In this document: one piece after another, positions 27,322-34,876 of the stretch
How positions within the stretch are numbered: the first letter of the stretch is position 1
Layout: every line of letters starts with the position of its first letter
Assembly (NCBI GenBank): GCA_023379435.1
Contig: JAMCUH010000007.1
Span: 29,130 to 64,005, forward strand
Direction: 5' to 3'
Length of the DNA: 34,876 nt
Origin: Thermoplasmatota archaeon
GTDB taxonomy: Archaea > Thermoplasmatota > Thermoplasmata > Thermoplasmatales > Thermoplasmataceae
Position numbers and translations under genes: made by a program
Notes under the pieces: generated by a model
Seen by the model: only the letters and a program-made list of their open reading frames with translations
Databases searched by the model: none
What the model was told of the DNA's origin: nothing

Positions 27322-27867
27322 TTACATGTTAGCTTCAGGAGATAATGTTTGATCCTTACTCTCTTTTGCCTTAACGACCACATTTCTTGCCTCACCGATG
27401 AGCATTCCATCTGTGAAGGCCAGGAGCAAATCCACCATTATGTTATACAGGAAAACCGTGGGATACAGAACCTCAAGAACAAGCCTGACTCCGAATGATA
27501 TCAGCCAGATTATCATAATAACCGGCGAACGCTTGAAATAAGTGGTGCCGTTTCTGTTGAAGAAAGTAACATTTCCTCCGAATCTGTCACCAAGAATAAA
27601 CCCTAAAGGTATTGCTGCAAGGACAAACAGGATGGAATCAGAAACATAGAGCTCTGGAATAATGAGATATATGGTTAGAAAGGTATACAGCACCGGCCTT
27701 CTATAAAGATAGGACTTTCTGTATGGCATTCCATTTATACCTCTGGCAAAGACTCTGATCGCTATGAAAAGGAATATGACCCCTATTATGATGAATTCAT
27801 AGTACTGTGATATCCCAGTGGGACCAGTCGAAGACACAGAGTAAATCAGCTGACCAGCCATATGCAA
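27322..27867 (-). CDS. Small integral membrane protein (possibly CcdC/DUF1453-like)
   Basis: 181 aa, about 5 TM; RRPVLYTFLTIYLIIPELY...FFNRNGTTYFKRSPVIMIIWLISFGVRLVLE. Confidence 0.6.
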   Translation of the reverse strand: MHMAGQLIYSVSSTGPTGISQYYEFIIIGVIFLFIAIRVFARGINGMPYRKSYLYRRPVLYTFLTIYLIIPELYVSDSILFVLAAIPLGFILGDRFGGNVTFFNRNGTTYFKRSPVIMIIWLISFGVRLVLEVLYPTVFLYNIMVDLLLAFTDGMLIGEARNVVVKAKESKDQTLSPEANM

Positions 27868-27955
27868 TTCCTCCCATTATTGTGTGTATATTAAACCTAT
27901 CCCGGTGGACTGACAAATCCAGTTACAGTTAATAGCAACGCCATGATTATTCCTT

Positions 27956-28471
27956 GTGAGAGTTCTCTTTGAGTTTTCAGGCCCAGTCCCTGAACATGTT
28001 CTGGGCATGAATTTCAAAAAAAGAATCATAAGGAGGAAAAGCAACGGTTTCGAGCTTGATGTTGTCACCGAAGACCCGGCAATAATTGATGCCGTATCAA
28101 GATCAGAAAATTGCCTTCTATATAGAATAGTGCAGGAAGTCCCTCCATTTGAGTCCCCCGATTTTGGTAAGATTACCGAGACGGTAAGGCTGGCACTGGA
28201 TCTTTTCAGACAGGAAAGATACTGGGAAAGCCATGTTGTTCTGGAGACTGTATGGAGAAACTCTGAAGGTGACATGAAATCATTCCTAAGAGGACTGATT
28301 CTCGTAGCATCTTCACAGGTTCATTACCAAATGGGGCATATGGAAACAGCCTGGAGTATGTACGAAAAAGGAAAAGATATGGTCATGAAGAGCAGTTATT
28401 CCAAGTATTTTGGGATGGTGGTACCTGAATATTTCAGCTATCCCCTTCTTTTACATTCCGATTTACTTTAG
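27956..28471 (+). CDS. DUF309 domain protein
   Basis: 171 aa; LALDLFRQERYWESHVVLETVWRNSEGDMKSFLRGLILVASSQVHYQMGHMETAWSMYEKG; GTG start. Confidence 0.8.
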   Translation: MRVLFEFSGPVPEHVLGMNFKKRIIRRKSNGFELDVVTEDPAIIDAVSRSENCLLYRIVQEVPPFESPDFGKITETVRLALDLFRQERYWESHVVLETVWRNSEGDMKSFLRGLILVASSQVHYQMGHMETAWSMYEKGKDMVMKSSYSKYFGMVVPEYFSYPLLLHSDLL

Positions 28472-29014
28472 ATGATTGAAAGCTGGAAATATAAAAAAAC
28501 GTTCCGTTACGCCTTTTCATTTCCACCGAATGAAACTTTTCCTGAAACGAGATGATCGGAAAAACCTGCATTTATGCATCCTCTCTCATAGTCCATGTCA
28601 AAAGTTAGCGGTGAACTCTGCAAGGATCAGATTCACACATATGCCAATCCGAGGAACCAATGTATCTTACGAGGAAACAAAGTCTGATAAATTCTGATTC
28701 ATTAGAAGGGTATTACACAACAACCCTGTATGATGGGAAAACGTAATGGATGAAAGAAACCTGTTTGCCTGTGAAAGGAATAGAAAGTGATGATATATCT
28801 TCATATGAAACGAGGCATGAGAGAAAATAAAGACGGCAATGAATAACTGCTTTGCACAGAATATTCCATTAATGGTGCAATATTACAGCATTTGTTAAGA
28901 AAGAACGCATGTGCCCATTGAATTGTGCAAAACGTCTTAGGATGCATGCTGTCTGTAGACATCACACCTGTCAATTGAAATAATATATAATAACAAAACA
29001 GTGATTCCATACGG

Positions 29015-30304
29015 ATGCACCATATATCACAGGTCCTCAATGATGATTCTGTTGGGGAACTGGTTTCAGTTAGAGGCTGGGTTTACAGGATCAGAACAAG
29101 CGGAAAAATATCGTTCATTGTTTTGAGGGACAGCACAGGACTAATTCAGTGTGTCGCATCCTCTGATTCCCTTTCAAGAGAGGAATTTGAAAAATTATCA
29201 TCCCTAACCGTAGAAAGCAGCGTCATGCTAACTGGGAAAGTGAAGAAAGACAGCAGGGCCGTAACTGGATATGAACTGGAGATTTCCTCTTCATTGATAT
29301 ATCAGAGAAACCAGATGTTCCCCATAACAAAGGACAAAGGCGAGGAATTTCTCCTTGACAACAGGCACCTATGGCTCAGGAGCAGGGAATTTTCTTCTGT
29401 TCTGAGGATCAGAGCTACACTGTTCAAGTCGTTCAGAGATTATCTGGACGAGAATGAATATTATGAAGTTCAGGGTCCCATGATGGTTTCAACCGCAACG
29501 GAAGGAGGCTCCACTCTTTTCAAGGTACCATTTTTTGAAGATGTTGTAAGTCTGACTCAGAGCTCCCAGTTCTACCTTGAGACCATGATATTCAGCCTGG
29601 AGAAGGTATATACCATTGCACCAAGTTTCAGAGCCGAGAAGTCCAGAACAAGGCGGCATCTCACTGAGTACTGGCATGCCGAGGGCGAAGCGGCATGGTT
29701 CAGCAATGAGGATATGATGAAGGAAGAGGAGAAGATGATAGAATACATGGTAAAGCAGGTCCTGGAAAGGAACCATGACGATCTTATTACCCTAGGTAGG
29801 GATATCTCAAAGCTTGAGAGTGTGAAAGCTCCGTTCCCAAGATTCAAGTACAGCGAGATTATAAAGAAGAGCAGCGAGTTTGGTCTATCTCTAAAATACG
29901 GTGACGATTTCGGTGCAGACGAGGAGAGGGCCATTACAATGAACTTTGACCGGCCCATCTTCGTAACACACTATCCTCTGGAACTAAAGGCTTTTTATCA
30001 TCGCCCTGACCCAGATTCTCCCGGTGAAGCACTGTGCCATGATCTTCTGGCTCCGGAAGGTATAGGAGAGATCATTGGAGGCGGGGAGAGGATATGGGAG
30101 CTTGATGTTCTGGAAGAGAGGATGAAGAATGCATCTCTAAATCCACAGGACTACTACTGGTACGTTGATCTACGGAAGTACGGTAGTGTACCGCATTCAG
30201 GATTCGGCCTGGGTCTGGACAGAATGGCCTGGTGGATAACCAAGAGAGATACCATACGTGATGCCATTCCTTTTCCGAGAACTGTTAGAAGAATAAGACC
30301 GTGA
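29015..30304 (+). CDS. asnS: Asparaginyl-tRNA synthetase
   Basis: 429 aa class [104 protein letters not shown]-like atatataat about 30 nt upstream. Confidence 0.92.
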   Translation: MHHISQVLNDDSVGELVSVRGWVYRIRTSGKISFIVLRDSTGLIQCVASSDSLSREEFEKLSSLTVESSVMLTGKVKKDSRAVTGYELEISSSLIYQRNQMFPITKDKGEEFLLDNRHLWLRSREFSSVLRIRATLFKSFRDYLDENEYYEVQGPMMVSTATEGGSTLFKVPFFEDVVSLTQSSQFYLETMIFSLEKVYTIAPSFRAEKSRTRRHLTEYWHAEGEAAWFSNEDMMKEEEKMIEYMVKQVLERNHDDLITLGRDISKLESVKAPFPRFKYSEIIKKSSEFGLSLKYGDDFGADEERAITMNFDRPIFVTHYPLELKAFYHRPDPDSPGEALCHDLLAPEGIGEIIGGGERIWELDVLEERMKNASLNPQDYYWYVDLRKYGSVPHSGFGLGLDRMAWWITKRDTIRDAIPFPRTVRRIRP

Positions 30305-30308
30305 GATC

Positions 30309-31307
30309 ATGAACAGTTTTCTTTCTGCTTTGGAAGACAGGGAACCTCAACATATACCGGTATGGTTTATGCGTCAGGCTGGAAGGTACCTTCCAGAATT
30401 CAGGGAGATCAGGAAGAAACATGACCTTATGGAGCTTTTTACTCAGCCGGATCTGGTCGAAAAAATTACTTACATTCCTGTGGAGAAGCTCGGAGTCGAT
30501 GCCGCCATAATATTTTCCGACATTCTCCTCCCACTTCGATCCATGGGAGTTCATGTTTCATATTCTGGTGGTTCCGGACCTTCTGTTACCGGCTATGCTG
30601 ATCCATTCTCCTTGAATGATTTCGAGATAGAAAACATTGGATTTCCTTTGCGAGAGTCCATATCACTTTTCAGGGAGAGGCATCCGGACATTCCATTGAT
30701 TGGTTTCACCGGAGGACCTGTGACAATGGCCTCCTATGTGGTTGCTGGTGGTACCGACAGCAATCTTCAGGTCACTAAGCATTACATGAGAAGGAAAGGC
30801 AAGGAATTCGTTGAATTGTTGAAGAGGATGGTGGACCTTATCATAAAAATGCTAAAATTCCAGATCAGATCTGGATGCAAGATGGTACAGATTTTTGACA
30901 GCTGGGCCGGGAGTTTTTCTCCCAGACAGTTCACGACGTTCTACGCACCGTTTCTGAGGGAGATCAGGAATTCTGTTGATGGAAAGATCACTTATTTTTC
31001 CACCTGCACCGGAAATATTGTTGAGGATTTATCAACAATAGGGTTTGATTTTATTAACCCGGACTGGAGGATAAGCATGGAAAAGGTCGTGAATGCTGTT
31101 CCGGATCATACCGGTATACAGGGGAACCTGGACCCAGCAAGCGCCCTCTCCATGGATGACGATCTTATGAAAGAAGTTGAATCAGTTATTTCACCTGTGA
31201 GGAAAAGGAACAATTACATTTTCAACCTTGGCCATGGCGTCTTACCGGATACAGATGTGAACACGCTTAGAAAAATAGTGGAGGCAGTGCATGGCTTCAG
31301 AGAATAA
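30309..31307 (+). CDS. hemE: Uroporphyrinogen decarboxylase
   Basis: 332 aa; PVWFMRQAGRYLPEFREIR, GVDAAIIFSDILLPL, GFTGGPVTMASYVVAGG, IQGNLDPASAL, FNLGHGVLPDT. Confidence 0.97.
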   Translation: MNSFLSALEDREPQHIPVWFMRQAGRYLPEFREIRKKHDLMELFTQPDLVEKITYIPVEKLGVDAAIIFSDILLPLRSMGVHVSYSGGSGPSVTGYADPFSLNDFEIENIGFPLRESISLFRERHPDIPLIGFTGGPVTMASYVVAGGTDSNLQVTKHYMRRKGKEFVELLKRMVDLIIKMLKFQIRSGCKMVQIFDSWAGSFSPRQFTTFYAPFLREIRNSVDGKITYFSTCTGNIVEDLSTIGFDFINPDWRISMEKVVNAVPDHTGIQGNLDPASALSMDDDLMKEVESVISPVRKRNNYIFNLGHGVLPDTDVNTLRKIVEAVHGFRE

Positions 31308-32193
31308 TATGGCAGTTCTGCTCATGTCTTATGGGAGTCCAACCCGAATGGAGGACGTCAGAGCATATCTTGAGGACATTTATGAGGGAGAGGATGTCCC
31401 GGAATATGCCATAAGGGAGAACATGGAAAAATATGCCATGGTCAACGGTGTTTCACCTTCCAATGCCATCATTGACACTCTAATACATAAACTGATTAGG
31501 AGCCTGGGAAGCGGATTCAGTGTTTACCTTGGGAACAAGCACTGGAAACCGAAGATTCAGGATGTTCTGAACAATATCAGAGATGAGGGGGATGAAAAGA
31601 TCCTGGCGATACCATTATTTCCGTTTCCGTCAGTAAACGTTCGTGATTCATATTACATACCATTGAAGGAATCGCTCAGAGGAATGCAATGGGAGCCTTC
31701 GGTGCAGTTTGTAAATGGCTTCTGGGAGGAGAGGGGATTCCAGGAAACATGGAATGAGATACTAAAACCCTTTCAGGAACAGGATGCATACTTCCTATTT
31801 GATGCGCATTCGCTTCCAACATTCAGGCATCCGGAACCTGAGTATGATGCATCTTTCAGGAGCGCATCCGAAAACATTGCCGTATCTGCCGGATTGAAAA
31901 AGTGGACTGTCGGTTACCAGAGCAGGGGGAAATATGGTTCAAGCTGGCTTGAGCCTTCAATATATGATGTTGCGAAGAGCATCGTGAAGGATGGTGGATC
32001 TGATTCAATCGTAACCATACCGGTGGGATTCTGCTATGAACATCTTGAGGTACTTTATGACCTGGACCATGAGTTTGGTGAGACCCTGAAGACGATGGGT
32101 GCAAAATACATGAGAACACCTCTCCCCAATTATATGGATCCCTGGGTGGAGATGTTTTCGGAAATCATAAGGAGGAGATCAATTGACTTTTAG
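31291..32193 (+). CDS. hemH: Ferrochelatase family
   Basis: 300 aa; AVLLMSYGSPTRMEDVRAYLEDIYEG, FDAHSLPTF, WTVGYQSRGKYGSSWLEPSI, IPVGFCYEHLEVLYDLDHEF; 17-bp overlap with hemE. Confidence 0.93.
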   Translation: MASENNMAVLLMSYGSPTRMEDVRAYLEDIYEGEDVPEYAIRENMEKYAMVNGVSPSNAIIDTLIHKLIRSLGSGFSVYLGNKHWKPKIQDVLNNIRDEGDEKILAIPLFPFPSVNVRDSYYIPLKESLRGMQWEPSVQFVNGFWEERGFQETWNEILKPFQEQDAYFLFDAHSLPTFRHPEPEYDASFRSASENIAVSAGLKKWTVGYQSRGKYGSSWLEPSIYDVAKSIVKDGGSDSIVTIPVGFCYEHLEVLYDLDHEFGETLKTMGAKYMRTPLPNYMDPWVEMFSEIIRRRSIDF

Positions 32194-33103
32194 AAGCGTT
32201 AATGCTTTCTCCTATAACGCAAATGATTTTTTAAGGGAAGTGGCAAAGAAGAACTCCGAGACAGACATTACGCTTTACTCTAGAAAGAACGGGGATGTGG
32301 TATCAACATATCTTGAACCGACAAGATTCCCGGAGAAGATATCGTCGCTTACGGATGCCTTGTTTCCAGCCGATGCTGCCATCGTTGGCGTCACTGAAAT
32401 AAACAGGTCTCTGGGCGAGGTGCTCCTGGCACTATCTCTCATGCATCATGGACCGGTTGAATTCATGGTGAAAGAAAGCGTTGATCATGATCTGCTTAGA
32501 AAACTCATCGTTCAGGCAGGTATATCATCCTATTCATTTTTTGCAGGTGCATATCTTGATCTTGCGGATAAGATCGAAGGAATGAAAATAGAAAGGAGAG
32601 GATCCGGGACTTCAGTGATTGTGGATCAGTACTTCAAGGTGAAGGGTGTTGGAACGGTTGTTCTTGGATTTGTTCTGTCCGGAGTTGTGAAAAAGCATCA
32701 GCACCTTCAGGCTTCATACGCAAAGAAGGATGTTGAGGTCAGATCCATTCAGATGCAGGACGTTGACGTTGAAAGCGCAGATGCCGGTTCCAGAGTGGGT
32801 CTGGCACTTAAGGGAATTGATATCGATGAGATTGAGAGGGGGATGGTGCTTTCTGATTATCCAACTGAATGCATTCAGAACGCAAACGGTTCCATGAATT
32901 ATCACAGTTCCATCAAGAGGGAGATGCCAGAATCGTACGAGGTATTTGTATCCGACCTAATGAGGTATCAGAGGGGTGTACTTTCGGGGAGCAGGTTGGA
33001 ACTCGATAAGTGTATTATCAACATGAAGAGCGAATTCCTAATAGTCAATCCCAACATGTCACCCAGGGTGCTTGGCCTCTTTAAGCTCCCTCATTCTTCT
33101 TAA
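32183..33103 (+). CDS. EF1A/SelB-like protein retaining beta-barrel domains but lacking recognisable GTPase motifs
   Basis: 306 aa; domain II VKGVGTVVLGFVLSGVVKKHQHLQASYAKKDVEVRSIQMQDVDVESADAGSRVGLALKGIDIDEIERGMVLS; N-terminal ~120 aa has no P-loop, DxxG or NKxD. TTG start overlapping hemH. Confidence 0.82.
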   Translation: MTFRSVNAFSYNANDFLREVAKKNSETDITLYSRKNGDVVSTYLEPTRFPEKISSLTDALFPADAAIVGVTEINRSLGEVLLALSLMHHGPVEFMVKESVDHDLLRKLIVQAGISSYSFFAGAYLDLADKIEGMKIERRGSGTSVIVDQYFKVKGVGTVVLGFVLSGVVKKHQHLQASYAKKDVEVRSIQMQDVDVESADAGSRVGLALKGIDIDEIERGMVLSDYPTECIQNANGSMNYHSSIKREMPESYEVFVSDLMRYQRGVLSGSRLELDKCIINMKSEFLIVNPNMSPRVLGLFKLPHSS

Positions 33104-34375
33104 TTTCGAATTCATATACGGGGCTGTTCCTATATCTCTCCTTATGTAAAAATTGCCATCTATGTATTCGGTAACAAGATCCGATTCAACTGAAGCTTCA
33201 ATGATACTGTCTGATATCCCAACTGCTGCAAGAGATCTTGACGTGGTCATGTTCACATTCCACAGCGTACCTGAAACAGCTGCATAGTAAAGTCTCCTGC
33301 TGCTGTTTTCAACCCCTTTTTTTATCTTGAGGGGCCCTGGCCTGGGGTCTGAGCCATAACCAACGGGAACAATATATTTGAGCACAGTGGCCTTGCTTAT
33401 GAATGTGGGCTGGTTTCCAACATGACCGTCTGCAATCCCCAGGAATGTTTCTGTCAGGCTGGAGTCCATTACAGACAGAACGTTGATGCCCTCAGGATCA
33501 GCAAATCTTGCGTTTATTTCAACTATCTTAGGTCCTTCGGCAGTTTCCATGAACTGTGCATACATTATTCCATGATACTCGTTTCCCTCCTTCTTCATGG
33601 CATCGGAAACCCTTTTAACCGTAGAAATAGAAATTTCATAGCTCGACCGATCAACGAAGGGAAGAAGACCGTCCGAATCGGTTATGGATCCCATCCCGCC
33701 TGTATTCGGCCCCTTATCGCCTTCCAGTGCCCGTTTGTAGTCCTGAGCAAGCGGCATGGGATAAACATTATTGCCGTCACAGAAACACTGCAGGGAGAAT
33801 TCCTCACCAACAAGTTTTTCCTCCAGTAGAACCGTACCGTCCCTCTTAAGAATTTTTTCTGCCTCTCTGATCCCCTCCTCAACCGTAGAAAAGTGATCGC
33901 CCATCACTTTCACCCCTTTTCCGCCGGTGAGACCGACGGGTTTTACAACAAACTCTCTTCCGAGATCAGATATCCATGACCTCATCTCATTGGTATCAGT
34001 AAATGCCTTAAATGATACATCACCACCAATGCCGTAAAAAGAAAGTAGGTCCCTCATGAACGACTTTGATGTCTCTATCCTTGCGGCATTTCTGTTGGGG
34101 GATGCAACTCTTATGCCTTCTCTCAGGAGGTTGTCTACCAGAGGTGTTTCAAGAACAGGGTCCGGGCCAACAAAGACAAGATCCACATTCTCGCCCTTTG
34201 CCACCTTTATTATTTCCCCATGATCGAGCTCATCCCCGGTGAAATATTTATCAGAATCCCTGATTATTCCAGGATTCTGGTTCTTCATGAATGAGATGAC
34301 GCGGGTGCCCTCTTCATGCAGTTTCCTGCAAACTGCATGTTCCCTTCCCCCTCCACCAACAACAAGTATCTTCAT
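33059..34375 (-). CDS. purD: Phosphoribosylamine-glycine ligase
   Basis: 438 aa; MKILVVGGGGREHAVCRKL, VKPVGLTGGKGVKVM, LLEEKLVGEEFSLQCFCDG, QDYKRALEGDKGPNTGGMGSI, VEINARFADPE. Confidence 0.97.
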   Translation of the reverse strand: MKILVVGGGGREHAVCRKLHEEGTRVISFMKNQNPGIIRDSDKYFTGDELDHGEIIKVAKGENVDLVFVGPDPVLETPLVDNLLREGIRVASPNRNAARIETSKSFMRDLLSFYGIGGDVSFKAFTDTNEMRSWISDLGREFVVKPVGLTGGKGVKVMGDHFSTVEEGIREAEKILKRDGTVLLEEKLVGEEFSLQCFCDGNNVYPMPLAQDYKRALEGDKGPNTGGMGSITDSDGLLPFVDRSSYEISISTVKRVSDAMKKEGNEYHGIMYAQFMETAEGPKIVEINARFADPEGINVLSVMDSSLTETFLGIADGHVGNQPTFISKATVLKYIVPVGYGSDPRPGPLKIKKGVENSSRRLYYAAVSGTLWNVNMTTSRSLAAVGISDSIIEASVESDLVTEYIDGNFYIRRDIGTAPYMNSKLRRMRELKEAKHPG

Positions 34376-34872
34376 TCATTACCCTCCTGGCCGTTCATGT
34401 CTTTTTCAGCCTCCTGTATATCATCGCTTGATACGTGAAAATGCGAATAGAATTTTCTCGTTACCCTGAATAATTCGGTATTTCTGTACTTCCTTGATCT
34501 GATGAAACCCGCCCTTTTGAGCTTTTCAACAATCTGATCGTAATCCTGGCCGAAATTCTCTCGGAGAACACCTCGGATCACATCACTGTTTGATGCGATG
34601 AGCCCCAGCATCCTTGTCTCTTCCTGAGAAAATTCAGGCTCCGCAACACCCATCACTATGTCATGGTATTCGTCCTTCAGCTGAATCTTGTACCTTACGC
34701 CGGTTCTAGAAATTCTGAGGGACGTTTCCCTTTTTGAATATTCCCTGATGAGTGATTTGAGGGCCTTGCTGACTTCTTCCTTTGTAGCCCCAGTGATCAT
34801 GGAAATATCGGATACAGAGATCGGCTCCTTGCTGGCGTACAGCAGGGCTTCCACAGAGCTCTTCAGATCCAT
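34372..34872 (-). CDS. scpB: Segregation and condensation protein B
   Basis: 166 aa; LKSSVEALLYASKEPISVSDISMITGATKEEVSKALKSLIREY and tandem winged-helix layout; 4-bp overlap with purD. Confidence 0.85.
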   Translation of the reverse strand: MDLKSSVEALLYASKEPISVSDISMITGATKEEVSKALKSLIREYSKRETSLRISRTGVRYKIQLKDEYHDIVMGVAEPEFSQEETRMLGLIASNSDVIRGVLRENFGQDYDQIVEKLKRAGFIRSRKYRNTELFRVTRKFYSHFHVSSDDIQEAEKDMNGQEGNE

Positions 34873-34876
34873 TGTC

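Noticed and set aside
28787-28850. Possible box C/D sRNA (gtgatga C-box-like motif at 28787-28793)
   Set aside because: No convincing D box (CUGA) or C'/D' pair at proper spacing.
28476-29014. Small ORFs (73 aa plus, 79 aa minus) in the DUF309-asnS spacer
   Set aside because: No recognisable domain or promoter/SD support; treated as non-coding or decayed sequence.
1-34876. CRISPR arrays, transposons, phage or toxin-antitoxin modules
   Set aside because: No regularly spaced direct repeats, terminal inverted repeats, transposase, integrase or TA-like gene pairs seen on reading.

Overview
Compact, mostly single-copy chromosomal window from an archaeon; gene content (zinc ferredoxin, fused PPAT-DUF84, alpha2-type EndA, ScpB, HutI, Dpp-type ABC genes) suggests Thermoplasmatales (inference). 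I see no rRNA, tRNA, CRISPR array, transposase or prophage. About 27 ordinary CDSs are supported: thiB (partial), a GT87/DUF2029-like membrane protein, DUF99, purM, zinc ferredoxin, prepilin peptidase, hutI, dph2, an MiaB-like methylthiotransferase, aspA-like lyase, 2-oxoacid:ferredoxin oxidoreductase korAB, a dipeptide/oligopeptide ABC operon without a substrate-binding protein, rpsB, endA, a Ras-like small GTPase, a methyltransferase, an aminotransferase, MIP18-like, an APC permease, DUF309, asnS, hemE, hemH, an EF1A/SelB-like protein, purD and scpB. The signals most worth a second look are: (1) a textbook TPP riboswitch on the minus strand ahead of a truncated thiB (missed by the ORF track), with a specific predicted Shine-Dalgarno switch; (2) an elongation-factor-like protein with EF-Tu domain II but no readable GTPase motifs, translationally coupled to hemE-hemH; (3) an ABC ATPase pair with altered signature motifs, a lost H-loop His and large inserted domains; (4) a small GTPase lacking the G3 DxxG motif; (5) an unlisted 46-aa Lys/Glu/Gly-rich ORF. 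No wholly new multi-gene system is demonstrable from sequence alone.
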